Positions 37,111-49,838 are shown, counted from the first letter of the stretch. The stretch is 64,000 nt of DNA from Gossypium raimondii (GCF_025698545.1 NC_068577.1:930001-994000); one strand, 5' to 3'. Program-made: numbers and translations. Notes: generated by a model not told the origin, from the letters alone.

Positions 37111-37359
37111 TCAATTCAACGTAGACGGCGAGCCCTTACCTTCGGGTGACTTGGAATATGATATCGAGATCAATTCGGACCTGTATTTTTCGTCCCCATC
37201 GGAACCTTTTCTTTCGAACAGCTTTTCACGGTTTGAATTATCGGATGAGAGTTTGGAGGCAGCAGCAACTTTGTCCGGTAACGAGTAAGAGATAGCAATG
37301 AGTGACTCCCGTGTCACTTCGTCGGCAGTTCCGTCATTGCCGGGTTTCTTATTATCCAT
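37111..37359 (-). CDS. Small uncharacterised protein, 82 residues
   Basis: An acidic/basic, Ser-rich protein with no signal peptide or membrane segment. It contains a doubled motif: ESLIAISYSLPDKV (about residues 19-32) and SELISISYSKSPEG (about 61-74), separated by a Ser/Asn/Lys-rich linker. I do not recognise the family. Support for a real gene: balanced base composition unlike the AT-rich surroundings, a repeated conserved-looking motif, and a plausible 5' UTR intron (acceptor CAACCAG at 37381 on the minus strand, donor TCAATTG|GTACTT at 38193). That intron would join an upstream leader at 38194 to about 38290. AATATAAACA on the minus strand near 38330-38340 could be the TATA element. It could be longer if another exon lies upstream. 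Confidence 0.6.
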   Translation of the reverse strand: MDNKKPGNDGTADEVTRESLIAISYSLPDKVAAASKLSSDNSNREKLFERKGSDGDEKYRSELISISYSKSPEGKGSPSTLN

Positions 37360-37380
37360 AAAATGAAGATCTGGTAGCCT

Positions 37381-38193
37381 CTGGTTGAAGCAAAAAAGAT
37401 AGACTCAACTTCAATGGCAAAAATAGAAGAAAGATAAATTAGATAGGACCAAAATTGGAAGGACTTGTATTAATAAGTGCACAAGGAATGAACAAAATTG
37501 AATAGCTGGGTGACAAAAAAGAAATTTATACTAATAGTTAAGTGACTATTTTGTAATTTTTTTTAGTTGAGTGATAAAAAAACTACTAACTAGGTGACTA
37601 CTAGTGCAATTTACCCTTTTTTTAAGTATAACTTACAATTATACCAACAATTACAATTAGAACTAAAATAAATATGTCAATCAACCCTGTATATTAAAAA
37701 GTTTTGAGATTTAATCCTTCATTAATTCCCTTGCATTGACAAAAAAAGTCAATTTAATAAAAATTCAACAGTGTTAATGGTTTGATTGAAATTTTAATTT
37801 TCTTTTGAAAACTCTAAATATTCATATTAAAACTCAAAGTTTGTCGAGATATTTCAACTTAAAAAATCAGATATTTCAGGGTAATATTTTAAAATAATCC
37901 TTTTTGTTTTGTTTTTTTTGTTTGCTTTGTCTGCATGCATCAGCTAGCCTATGACAGAAAAGAAAGAAAAAGAACCCTCAAAAACCCATAGATAGATCTG
38001 GTAATTGAACTCCATAGAAGCCTAAAAACCCAATTTCTGTCTAAAAGCATTCGAATACTATAATCCTTCGAACAGAAAAGAAATCTCAAACAAAACAAAA
38101 ATGGAAGAAATGGAAATAAGAGGAGCAAAGAAGTAAAACAAAAAAGTGGGTAAGTAATTAACAACAGAACAGAACAAAGAAGAAAGAAAGTAC
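37381..38193 (-). other. Inferred 5' UTR intron of the 82-residue protein gene
   Basis: GT at 38192-38193 (minus strand) and AG at 37381-37382 frame an 813-bp AT-rich stretch. It contains the end of a foldback repeat (about 37520-37619: 'gttaagtgactattttgta' and 'ggtgactactagtgcaattt'). The upstream leader, 38194 to about 38290, reads through a purine/pyrimidine-rich 5' UTR. Inferred from splice signals only. Confidence 0.45.
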
Positions 38194-38505
38194 CAATTGA
38201 TAGACCGGACGGCGGTGGACTTGGAAGAAGCGAAGATGAAGAGTTTTTTTTTTCTCTCAATGCTCCCTCTGGCTTTCTGTAATTATTTTACCATTATTGT
38301 GTGTTTCTATATCGGATGGATCCACTTGTGTTTATATTTTTTAAAATTTTTTTATACAATTAATATTTTAACAATCCAACCGTAATTTTTTTTGTTGCAT
38401 TCATGTATATCATGCATGTTAAGTTTTATATAAATAAAATTTACATGCATGGCAAATACAAATATTTTGATAAATTCAATGTTTAAATTTTACATTGTTG
38501 TAAAT

Positions 38506-38998
38506 TAGAGATGTTTATGAGTCGGATTTGGGTTGAGCCTAAGCACGATATTAATATAGTTTTGAAATATGGCTTAAAATTTTGTCTAAACCCACCAATA
38601 TATAGAAAAGTCTAACTTAAGCTCATTTTAGACTCGCCTATATTATTTTTAAATTGTTTTTAAAAGATATTTATATTATATTATTTTAATATTTAATAAT
38701 TTGTACATTTTTTATTTATTGAAATTTTTTATATAGTCATCTTGATGTGTTTACATTAGAGTAATATTATATATTTAGTATAGATTTATTTTTTAATATG
38801 TTCTAAATTATATAATATATAAAAATAACATAATATAAAGTATTATAAAATTAAAAATAAGTCGGGTCAGGCTAAGCTTGAGCCTTGAATGTTCAAGCCC
38901 GAACCTGACAATATCTTAAATGAGCCTTTTTTTTGCCTAAATTTATTTTTTGATCCTAATATTTTTATCTAAGTCTTCCCAAATTTTGGACGGATGAA
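38506..38998. mobile_element. hAT-type MITE, right end degraded
   Basis: Starts TAGAGATGTTTATGAGTCGG and parallels 22492-23000 throughout ('aagcacgatattaatata', 'aaagtctaacttaagctcat', 'atctaagtcttcccaaattt'). The expected CCCATGAAC...TCTA end is missing, so the right border is approximate. Confidence 0.75.
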
Positions 38999-40566
38999 TA
39001 ATGAATATAAATATATATTATTTTGGATAAGTTCTATCTTCTTATTACGTTTAACGATTTTTTCTGCTTTTTACGATAATTCAGAAAAAGGGGGAAAAAA
39101 ACACTTTCTTATCCAAACCTATCAATCTGTTGTTTTCTAGCAGACTAAAAGTCCAAAATTTTCCACCATGAGAAGGTGGAGATTTTCAAAGTTAGAGAGG
39201 TCGAATCGGTTAGATATTCAAATTTTTATTAGATTCATTTGTTTGATTTAATTAAATAAATTATTAAAAAATAATGTAATCAGTTTAATCGTTCGATTCA
39301 GTTAATTCACGAATTAATTGATCTAATTTTTATTTCATATTGATATCTTAACTGTTTCAATTCGCTTTTGAAATCGATGATTTGAGTTTCAATTAATTTA
39401 TATGTTAAAATTAAATTTTATAATTTTTAACAATAATTTGAATTTTTGGTATAAAATAAGTTTATATGCTAAAATTAAAATTTTTATTTTTTTCATTTTT
39501 AATTAGGTAAATTACAAAGTCGTTTTTTTAAATATAGAGAGTGTTTGGTAAACAGAGTTTTGAGTCTTTTTTAATTGATTGAGGCACAAATGGAGGATTG
39601 GGTAATCAACCCCTCTAATTGTAGTATTTGATGGATGAAGGTTTGCAAGAGCTTGTTGAGATGGACAACTTCTTTCAACAGTTGATTCGGAATGAGATAT
39701 GTGGCATGACATATCTGACCATATTCGCCACATGCTCTTAAACCTAATAGGAGTGTCAAGATATCAGTAGTCTACATTCTTCCATTTTCACTTTCACTTT
39801 CATCTACAGAAGGCAACATTGCCGCGAGAAATTTTCAATCGAGCCCATTCATCCTTGAATATTTATGTACTTTTAATTTATTTTTCAATTTACTCGTGTC
39901 AAATAATTTCTTATGCAACTTTATATTAATTGAAATGTACTACTTGACAAATTTATTCAGAGTGTAACATAATTATCACTAAGAATATAGTTTACAATTA
40001 GATTGATACACTATTAATATTTATCAATATCCACAAGGTTAATATTTGTAAATAAAGAACTTAAGAAATTTGTTTATTTAAATTTTCAAAAAAACTCACT
40101 AACTAATTTCCATAATGGATGTTTTAATTCTTTGACAATATTGTTTTATTTCAGTAATTTCACTCAATAAAGATTAAAGTATTATAAACAAATAAATACT
40201 TAACAATAAAATGTAACATACCCTTATTTGTCATTTTACACATATCGGCTTTCAGTTATCAACTAAGTTTTACCAAACATTTTTAAATAAACAATTAATA
40301 GAATCAGTTCATAGAACCAGTTGAACAAACCAGCCACTACAATCAGCAATCAACTATCAGCCAATTACCAAATAGAGCCATAAATTGTTTTATACCGTGT
40401 ACACAAGTCTAGTAATATCATTTATTAGTTTTTGAATATATTATTTGTCAATTATTATATTTTAAATTTTTTATCATATTATATGCATAATGTATAAAAT
40501 GAATAAATTTTATAAATTATAAAACAAAGTACTTATCTCCAAACCTTTAATCATTAAAGTCTAAAC

Positions 40567-40771
40567 CAGGGGTGAAGCAAGAAAATTTTTTAGGGGCCGA
40601 AATGAAATTTTAATTTTAATAGTCTATATTTTTTTCATAATTTTAGATGGCGTCAAAGTGTAATTTTACATTTACTAATTTAAAAGTTTAAAATTTTTTA
40701 AAGAGCTAAAACAATAATTTTTCATTTTAGAGGAGCCGGGAACCTTACCAGCCCCTTTAAATTCACCTCTG
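40567..40771. mobile_element. hAT-type MITE, 205 bp, perfect 8-bp duplication
   Basis: Ends are CAGGGGTGAAGC and AATTCACCTCTG. The duplication GTCTAAAC is exact at 40559-40566 and 40772-40779. Short, with no coding capacity. Diverged relatives are at 49839-50090 and about 57697-57940. Confidence 0.88.
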
Positions 40772-41741
40772 GTCTAAACCCATTTAAAAACCTAAACTCA
40801 TCATTCACTAAAAAGCCCCATTCAATGTTATCTGCCTTTCACATTTTTTTCTCTTTTGCTTAGCCTCTCTTGAAATCATAGCCTACCAAAATTATATGTA
40901 CAAGTTAAAAAAATAATAATAATACATATCTAATTGTTAACACTATTAAAATTATTTTATTAAATTTAAATTTATTATAACGTCATTTTTTTTTTGTTAC
41001 ATGATTATCATGTGGGTATTTTGTTTTTCAAAATAATACATCAACAATTAAAAAAGTTAATAGTGTTAACAATAAAACTTAAAATTTGAAGAATAAAATA
41101 ATTAAATTATTTAAATTTAAAATAAAAAGATTACATTTTAAATGTATAGAAAATATAAGGATTTGAACTAGTGATGCCAACGGGGTAGGGTGGGGTGGGT
41201 CGGATTTTTTCTTGCCTCGATACTCTACAATCATGCCCTGACCTCGAGCTTAAAACAATTTAACCCACATTGAACCCGGAATTAATGGTATACTCAAACT
41301 TTTTTATTTGAAATTGTGGTTAATTAAATTAAAAATATTTAATGAAAAAAGACCATGCATGGGATGAATAAGTAGAAAGAAAATATTACATCATAGAAAA
41401 AAAAGAATAAAAATGAGAGGGAGACTTGGAAAAAATAAATTAAAAAGAGAGGGAAAGAAAGTAGTATGAAATGGGAAGAATTTTTTAACCTAATTAATAT
41501 TAAGAAATATAAAAAGGTAATTTCATAAATATCTCAGAGCGAGGTAATTTTATGCTAAACCTAATTCTGATCCTTCTCTAAAGCTAACCCGACCCGTCTC
41601 ACCCCAAAATTTGATTTCAAGAAAAAAAACTCAATCCCATTGGGTCATATTAACTCGGAATTTGAAGAGAGGCAGATGGTAGCGAGAGCATAAGAGGCCA
41701 AGCCTCAAAAGTAACTTTTGAAAAAAAATTTAGACCCTTAA

Positions 41742-42215
41742 CAGTGGCGGAGGTTAAGAAACCTAAGGGGGCTATGGCCTCTCAAGGCCTAAAATTTTTC
41801 AATTTCCCCCTTTATAGTCCTCGTAAACATAGAAATAGAAGCCTTCAATATTTTTATAGTATTAAAAAAGTTATTCTTGATAAAAATAAAAGGAAAATCT
41901 TCTTAAAGAAGTCAAATTTGAAATATAAAAAATGCCATCTCCATTCTTAGCACTCGCACTACTTTCCTCATCTCTTCTTGTAAAAATTAGAATGAGAATT
42001 TTTCTTTTACGTAACATATCTAATTTTAGCTCAACTCCCCTAAAATTAACATCCACTTACCTTTAAAATTTAAAAAAAATTTGTTAACTCCCCTAAAATT
42101 GGGATTACTTTTTTTAGAAAACTTAATTAAAATCCTTCAAAATTATTTTAAAAATTGGAGCTTATTTTAGCTTCTCAATCGATAACCCTAGCTTTGTCAT
42201 TATAACTTACCGACA
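41742..42215. mobile_element. hAT-type MITE (CAGTGGCGGA end), degraded right end
   Basis: Begins CAGTGGCGGAGGTTAAG, a recurrent plant hAT-type terminus. The far end 'aaccctagctttgtcatt' is its decayed inverse. The interior has 'aactcccctaaaattaacat' repeated nearby. No matching flank was found, so the borders are approximate. Confidence 0.55.
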
Positions 42216-43277
42216 AACCATGCTAGCCTTGTGTTGACGATTCTGATTCATCAACTCCAAGGTTTTTTTCTTATTAAGAAGTACAAATCATATTAGATTG
42301 TCACTAATAGCCAATATTATTGGGCCTAAAAACTTAGCCGAAGGAAAAAAAGACGAAGACGAAGAGTTGGCCGAATCTAAGTTGGTCCAAAATCATAAAT
42401 TTTCTCATACCACAAAATAAGATACATACAGATCTTACATCAGATTTGCTTTTGACTAAGTGATCACTTGCTCTTTAGGCTGACGTAATTCTAAAAATGT
42501 GATCACCAAACATTTGGATGTGTGCTTAGTCACGTTTCCCACATTCTTTTACTTTAACTTCAGGCATAAGCATCACCAAATCTATGAAAATATCTCTATG
42601 CCTGAAGTTAGTCACTTTTAGAATCGGATTTCATCGATTAGATTCAGAATTAATTTATCCATCGATTCAAAATAAGGTAAAAATTTGATATGAGACCAGT
42701 TAAATCGAGTTAAAAATTAATTAAACCGGTAATTAAACTGGGTGAATTAGATTTTATAATTTTTTAAATAATTTATTTTATTTGAACCGATTGGACCGAA
42801 AATTGATGACCAAATTAGTTTGATCATCGGTCCGATTCCAAAAACATCGACTTTTGTTCACATGCTTTTTCAAATTTTAAAATGTTAGTCCCAACCCGAA
42901 TAGTTGTAATTAAACCTGCTAGGTCAAATTTTGCTATTGATCTTCTAAGTTGTAGATTTAGTCCTTGTTTTCTAATTTGATAATTTATAATCCCTGTATT
43001 TTTCGAATTTTGAAAATTTAGTTCTAGCTCAAATGATAGTCATTAGATCTATTAACTAAAATAATATAACTTTTCTATGAATATTATATGAAAATAGCAA
43101 GTTAACACGGTATTACGATGTGATAATACATTTCTCACATAAAATTTTAGAAGTACCAACTATTATTTGGCCAAAACTAAAATTTCAAAATATGAAGATT
43201 ATAATTGCCCAAAAGTATAAGGACTAAATTAGCATGTTATGCATAGTACAAGGACTAAAAATATAATTTGACTTACT

Positions 43278-43302
43278 CATCATCATCATCATCATCATCA
43301 TC
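43278..43302. repeat. (ATC)n microsatellite
   Basis: About eight consecutive 'atc/tca' triplets within AT-rich intergenic DNA. Confidence 0.95.
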
Positions 43303-44267
43303 TTCTACCATACTCACCATTATAATTTGTTTGATTGAGTTGGTGTTAACTATTAACTGGATCTCAATTTAGTTGTAAAATTATCAAAAACCCATTTCTT
43401 TACAAAGTAACAAATATTTATTTTGAATGTATTTATGTTTTTAAAACCGAATCAGTGGTTGAACCGATCAGGTTATCGGTTCGATTAAAAAATCATTAAA
43501 AATTCAAAAACAATCTGATTCAACCGATTTCTTAACCGTTCTTGGTTTAACTAGTTCAAAGCTATTCTCCATATTAGTATCATAATTGATTCTCGATCTA
43601 ACCAATTCAATCCAATTCAGACATCCTTAAATGAAAATCATGAATTCCATACTCAAAACATCTTAATATTTATCATCTAAATTTTACTATTTTAACTAAA
43701 ACCACATTTAAAATTGGATGAAAATAATAAGCCGTGACGCAATTGAATGCATGGTGTTGATTTTCAGGTACAAATATCCTATCCTCATCTTGCAAATGTT
43801 AAATTCACCTGCCTTTGCTTGCCTATGCTGGATTTAACCCAAAAGTCTAAACAAATCCTACTTTGACATTTTATTATTGGTTGCCCAATAAATCACTCTG
43901 TTTAGGCAAATGATGACTCTACTTTAAGTGATTCGCCATGCATTTTCATCCATTTATTTATTACATTAATTTTTTAATACTTATAATAATTGATTTTGTT
44001 ATAAATTGTGACATTTTTTATATTAAAAAACATTAAAATGTACCACAATTTTTCTATTTTTTAAAATTGAGAGTTTAGTTTTATTTTTATTTCATGAAAT
44101 TTAGAGTTTTTATTTTCATATTTCAAAAATTAGGTTTGATTATTAATACGGCTAAATTTAAGTTAATTACAAAGTCAATTTTAATTACATGATTATTAAA
44201 TTTGTATTTTTTTATTTCAAAAATATCATAGCAATAAATTTAATAAAATATTTAATAGTGTTAACAA

Positions 44268-44540
44268 CAGACCCGTTATTGATATTTTTGGGGCCCTAAG
44301 CTAAACAATAAATTGGGCCCCTTTCAAAAGAAGTTATAAAATATAATACAATAAAAGCTGAAAAGTTTTTAGGGCCCTAAGAGATGAAGTATTTATGGTG
44401 AAAAATTAAAAGCCCTAGGTATTTAATTAATTTATTTTTGTCTAATTTTTTTTTCACATTAAAAGCTAAAAAAATTGAGCCCCTTCTAACCTTGGGCTTT
44501 GGGCAACTACACTCTCAAACAACTCCTAAAGCTAAGCCTA
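44268..44540. mobile_element. MITE, hAT-type candidate with near-perfect 8-bp duplication
   Basis: Starts CAGACCCGTTATTG and contains 'tttttggggccctaagc' and, inverted, 'gggctttgggcaactac'. The flanks are GTTAACAA (44260-44267) and GTTAACAG (44541-44548), a 7/8 match. The termini are weak inverted repeats only. Confidence 0.6.
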
Positions 44541-45764
44541 GTTAACAGTTGTTCCTGAAATTTGAAATCTGAAAAATAAAATAAGTAAATTCCATCCCAA
44601 AAACCTTATATTAAGCTAATAAAAGTCTCATATTCCATCCCCAAAAACATCTTCTCTTATAATAATAATAATAAACTACGTAAATAACTTAAACACCACT
44701 AATTACATTTAGATGAAGAAGACATTATTAACTAGCTACGTAAAGGTCAAATTTATCACTTAAAGGATAAGGTTGGTTTTATATGTACAATTTTAACTTA
44801 AAATTCAGAAAACATGCTTCTTTTTATTGCTATTCATTGAACGAGGAAGACATAGGATACAAGTTAAGCTAAATTAAGTAACTCAATATATAAGAAGAAA
44901 GATCATGTGCTGTTTTATTTTTACGAAACTCCATGTTTATTTTACAGTTCATGAAATTTAATTTTTCAAAGTTTATCGTGATCGATCTTTTAGTAATGCT
45001 ATCTTCAAAATTTGAATATGAACTCTTTATTTGATAGTGTAATGTGTTTTACTATTGTACTTAATATTTGTTGGTATGATATAATTGAATTGATTATCTA
45101 TATGAATTCCTACAAATCTTATTTGTCCATAAATTAAGCTTCCCAAATTGGGACAACAATGGATTGGGACGAGGGTGGATTTGGCTAAATTCATTACTGC
45201 TCCACAATTGGCATGTTTTACTCCACCAACATCTGTCCCAATCTACTATAGATGTATAATATTAAAAACCACTACTACCTCCATAGATGTTCAATGCATC
45301 CATCCCCGTCCCACTCCATATTGGTTTGTTTCAATTTAATTTTTGCTGCTTATCTTTAATATTTTTAATATTTTTATATTTAATATTTAAACATAAAATA
45401 TATTAATTTTCTATAATACATTATTACATTTTTTTTCCATTTTAATAGTTATATATATACAATGATAAAATGATAATTTTATATAGTGGAACGAAGCAAG
45501 TCAGGACAAGCAATTACCATAACCATTTCATACTACTTTCCAAAAGAAAAATTTCCATCCCACTCCATATTCACTTTTCGAAGAAAAAAAATCTACTTCA
45601 TTCGAAACAGATCGATTTGAAATCCATAGTGAACTTGAGCTGTAAGATTATTGGTTAAAGTGAATTTATTCATACCTGATATTATAGTTCAATTTATAAG
45701 TTCGCCTCTACAATAGTGTAATGTGTGAGTTTGAACTTGTAATGCATAAAAAAAAGAAAAAAAA

Positions 45765-46530
45765 AATGTTAAGCTCAATAGGTTGAGCTTGGAATATGGA
45801 TTTCAAAGACTAATAGATTCAACAATAAGTAAACACTTCCATCCCTAAACATTAATTCAAAGGACTTAATTATGTATTTAATATCAAGTCTTTTTGTAAG
45901 TATTTCCGTAAAGATTTCTTTCTTAAGGATCATTTATTGTGATCATTTAGAAATGGGTTAATCTAATTTTTGGTCCCTTAACTTAGTAGCTACGTTCATT
46001 TTGGCCCCTGAAATTGGAAATTTTAAAAGTGTGATGACATAATACTCTGAGGTTATGTCATATTATCAAATCTTGATAGAAACCAAACTCAATGACCAAA
46101 ATATGAACCTAATTGTCAAATTCGGGTATCAAAATAGACAAAGAAAAATAAGTATCAAAACAAATTTAAACATTAAAAAACCATGCTAAGATATTTGCAT
46201 ATTTAATTGTTATCTACGTAAGGACCATGATAAGAACTGGAAATAAATTGCTAAAGATTTAGCTCTAAAATCCCCTTCGATTCCATTCCATATTGCAAGA
46301 GACGAAATGTCAACGATTAGAATAATCATTCTAATGCAATCTGATCACCTCATACAGATACCAAATGATAATTTTGACCTTTAGCAAATGTATTTAGACA
46401 AAGATATAGTATAAGATGGATTGGCCACTTGCAGGGCAGGCTACTGTTCATATTTTAAAATATGATAAGCAGCTTTTGGAGATATTTGGGTGTTCTTATT
46501 CATGTATTACAAATGTATTATACAACTAGG
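45765..46530. repeat. Diverged tandem duplication, unit A
   Basis: Shares an ordered series of phrases with 47250-47935: 'agctcaataggttg', 'aaaggacttaatt', 'tttaatatcaa', 'gcaagagacgaaatgtcaa', 'aaatgataattttgac', 'ggccacttgcag' and 'agcttttggagatatttg'. Only this unit has an extra insertion at about 45955-46170, a foldback-like repeat with 'ggttaatctaatttttggtc'. No gene is recognised within. Confidence 0.75.
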
Positions 46531-47249
46531 TTTTCTTGAAAGGCAACTATAAAATATTACAAATGTAACTACTACTTAAGAAGATTTTAAGTGTAAATCA
46601 AAAATAACATGTGTTGAATCGGTCACTACACTTAAAAAAAGGGTAAAGTACACCATTAGTCACTCAATTATTAGCATGTTTTTGTTTTGATTACCAAAAT
46701 ACAAAAATTTTTAATTCCGTCACTAATGTTTTCACTATATTTTAACAAGTACAAGATATGATTTAAGTCCTACACACTCACCACGTAGCAACCTTACACT
46801 TACCACTCTCCCCCAAATCTTTCCTTAGGTGCAAACCAAGTGACTCACTTGTGTTTACTTACCATTTTTGCACTCAAAATGATAAGAACGAACAAAAATA
46901 AAATGCTCCCTCAGTTCATTTTACCTGGTACGAACCAAGCATATACGCAAGTTTATTAGGCTTGGATAAGTTACAAACAATTACAATCGCATTCCCTTGT
47001 AAGTAGACATCTAAAACTGCCTTCAATTATTTTCATTAAGGCTAAGATATGACTAAAATCTTCTAGATATGTATAAGTCAATATGATTTGATACCTTCAA
47101 ACAAGAGAACTTTAAATGTATTGAAAGACTTTAATTTAATCCTTGTTGATTTGATTTTGCCCTTTTAAACATTATAGATGGGTCACAAACCAGTTTTCAG
47201 TGATCTATGGTGCCGAAAGGCGATCACATAACCTTTTGAAAAGCAATCC

Positions 47250-47935
47250 TAGTTATTAAGCTCAATAGGTTGCGATTGGCATAAGAATTCAAAAGCCTAA
47301 TAGATCCAACAAGATGTAGACACTTGAATCCCTAAAAAGCAATTTAAAGGACTTAATTGTACATAGTTGATAGAAGACTTAATTAGATATTTAATATCAA
47401 ATTCACTAGACAAACGCTTTTGTATTTAGATATTTAATATCTTATTATAGGTTTTGGTCATATTTACTCATTTTGAGATAATGCCTAGAACTACCAATAG
47501 TTCCTCCCAACCTATAAATAGGAGGATAATACGCTTCAATACACTAGAACCCACATCTTCCTACATTGACAACAATATTCATACCAATTGAGTCAAGTTT
47601 CAATCCGGTCTATTTGTTTAAAAATGAAATGCTTTTGATAGTAACTAAAGCCTTCGAAATTGTGCCTAAATATATACAATATTTTAATTGTTATTGGCAG
47701 AAGGAAAATGATATTCCACATTACGAGAGACAAAAATGTCAATTAAAATCATCATTTTAATGCAACTTGATAACATCATTCATATATCAAATGATAATCT
47801 TGACGATAGATAAAGATGGTATAAAATGGACTTGAAAAAAGTGGCCACTTGCAAAGTGGGGCTGCTGTGAAAATAATTAAAATGTGATAAGTAGCTTTTG
47901 GAGATATTTGAGTGTGCTTATTCATATACATCACC
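47250..47935. repeat. Diverged tandem duplication, unit B
   Basis: Second copy of 45765-46530, about 1.45 kb downstream in the same orientation. It lacks the insertion at 45955-46170 and instead carries the SINE at 47462-47605. 46531-47249 between the units is AT-rich DNA with nothing recognised. Confidence 0.75.
47462..47605 (-). mobile_element. SINE copy inside duplication unit B
   Basis: On the minus strand: 'gaaacttgactcaattggta' (A-box-like), 'aatattgttgtcaatgtagg', B box GGGTTCTAGTG, 'cgtattatcctcctatttat' and 'gggaggaactattggtagtt', ending at 'cattatctcaaaatga'. Absent from unit A. Confidence 0.75.
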
Positions 47936-48269
47936 TTCTTTTTTAGTATGATAATATAACCTTAGGGTTTTATTGAAAACCAGTTGTAAATATTTTTAGT
48001 ATAAAGACGTGCTCCAATTGAATACGTGCACTTTCTTTTCATGCTTAATAATAGTAATTATATATAATAATAAAAACCTATTTTTGCTAATGTAATTCAG
48101 CTGTCATCCTATTGATTCAAAACCCAAAATGCAACCGAAAGTCTAAACCTACCCTTTTGGAGGTTTTCTCATCTTGCCTTGAAAAAGTTAGACCATTACG
48201 TTTGCATTGATGTTGAGTCATCATCGTGATTAGCCTCTCAACTAAAGTAGGATATAAAGTTATTAAATT

Positions 48270-49061
48270 ATTGGGAATTTTACGTTTTAGGTTTTTAACT
48301 TTAAAAAATTACAAAATGATTATTGAACTATTTAAAAAATTTCATTTAAGTCATTAGGTTGTTAAAATCACCACTATATAGCATTCTCCTTTCACATCGT
48401 TGACATCAATAGAAAGCTCTCCTTTTTCCTTCTTTTCTTTAATTTAGTTTTTTTTTTCATAAAATAACTTTGAATGTCACGAATCTGTGAACCAAAATCT
48501 GAATAACTTTCTTCTTCGAACTCATAATTGACTGTCAGATCAACTTAGACGAGGGCGTATTTAAGGGGGGAAGCCAGGGACCTTCCCCACCCTACCCCCC
48601 CCAAAAAAAAAGAAAAATTCTTATTTCAGTCACCTCATGAATAATGAAATTATAATTAATATATGGTGAAATTGCATTTTAGCCTTTCCAAAAATGAAAA
48701 AAATATTTTTATTCCCTTAAAAATAATGAAATTAAAAATTAATAAATGATAAAACATGTTTTGACCTCTCAAAATTTTATAATTAATTTTCAGCCCCTCC
48801 TAAAAAAATTTCTAGATTCACCCCTGAACTTAAATCTATGGTATGTTCTTCTACCATCAATAGGTATTGTTAATATCAGTTGTTGAATCGTCGCTTGGAA
48901 CTCATCGGTCGAACTTTTTTTTTTTAAAAAATCCCCTTAATAGCCCAGTTAATTAAATGAAAATTTTTGAATAATTCAATGATTATTTTTTAAATCTTTA
49001 AAGTTTGAGGGATCAAAATATAAACTTACTAATAGTTTAGTCACCTTGGTGCAGTTTACCC
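48270..49061. repeat. Foldback element (GGGTAAACTACAC family), interrupted
   Basis: Both halves match the family at 27951 and 34629. The left half runs from about 48270 ('tcatttaagtcattaggttg', 'actttgaatgtcacgaatct'). The right half runs to 49061 ('taaacttactaatagtttag', 'tcaccttggtgcagtttacc'). It is split by the MITE at 48550-48826. The left terminus is degraded. Confidence 0.7.
48550..48826. mobile_element. hAT-type MITE nested in a foldback element
   Basis: The right end TCTAGATTCACCCCTG and the left end CGAGGGCGTATTTAAGGGGG are imperfect inverted repeats. The flanks are AACTTAGA (48542-48549) and AACTTAAA (48827-48834), 7/8. The left arm has a C run ('ccctaccccccccaaaa'). Confidence 0.75.
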
Positions 49062-49838
49062 TCGATGATCAAAACATAATTTTTTTAATGTTATTATTAT
49101 TTTATCTTCCAATTAGAACATTTTATGTTAAATTATACAACTAGCAGTCCTTTTCCAACTCATATAAATTTTGTTTTTATTATTGGCAATTGTTGTCAAT
49201 CAAATTTCAAGCTTTTGTTATTATTATTTTTCTACATTGACTCTTTACATTCATGTATCTTTAAATCACATATGAATTGATGTTTGTTTGGTAGGAAGTC
49301 AAGATTAGTGGTGGAAGAAGGTCAAAATTGGATTTTGTGTAATTCAACTTTCCCATTTCAATAATATTATTTAATTGGATTGTATTGGATGGTGGCATTT
49401 GTTGGCAGACAAAAGAAAAGTTCATCCTCACATTTTCCTTAAAACGAATTTTGAATTATTCTTTGAAAAAACCCTTGAATTTTATATTTTTTACACTTTT
49501 ACACATTTGTTTTTATTTAATGAAAATTGATTTATATTATTAGTGGGTAAAATAGGTTTAATATATCATTCGATACTTCAGTTTAGTTTCAATATTCAAT
49601 TACGTATCAAAAATTTCTTTTGTCCCAGTTCAGTACTTAATTTTAGCTTTAATGTTCAATTTGGAACATAGACCAAACAACCCAATGAGTGTTTGACATG
49701 TGTATTTTAGTATAAAAAATATAGGTACCTAATTGGGAAAAAAAGATTTAGATACCAAATTGAACATTGAAGCCAAACTCGAATACCAAATAGTATATTA
49801 TCCCTATAAAATAAGTTTAGTCGTGTATAAATTAAAAT

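Larger units (their letters stand above)
38300..45760. other. Gene-poor repeat-rich stretch
   Basis: No gene is seen in 7.4 kb. It holds four MITE-like elements listed separately (38506, 40567, 41742 and 44268), plus two weaker candidates. One is at about 39532-40383, with 'gtgtttggtaaacag' and 'ttaccaaatagagcc' near its ends. The other is at about 41170-41655, with 'ggtagggtggggtgggtcgg' and 'cccgacccgtctcacccc' in inverted arrangement. An (ATC)n microsatellite is at 43278-43302. The rest is AT-rich, with 'gaaccgattggaccg'-type low-copy phrases. Confidence 0.6.

Noticed and set aside
45148..45339. Open frame of 63 codons
   Set aside because: Low-complexity flanks and no motif; it resembles dispersed AT-rich repeat sequence.
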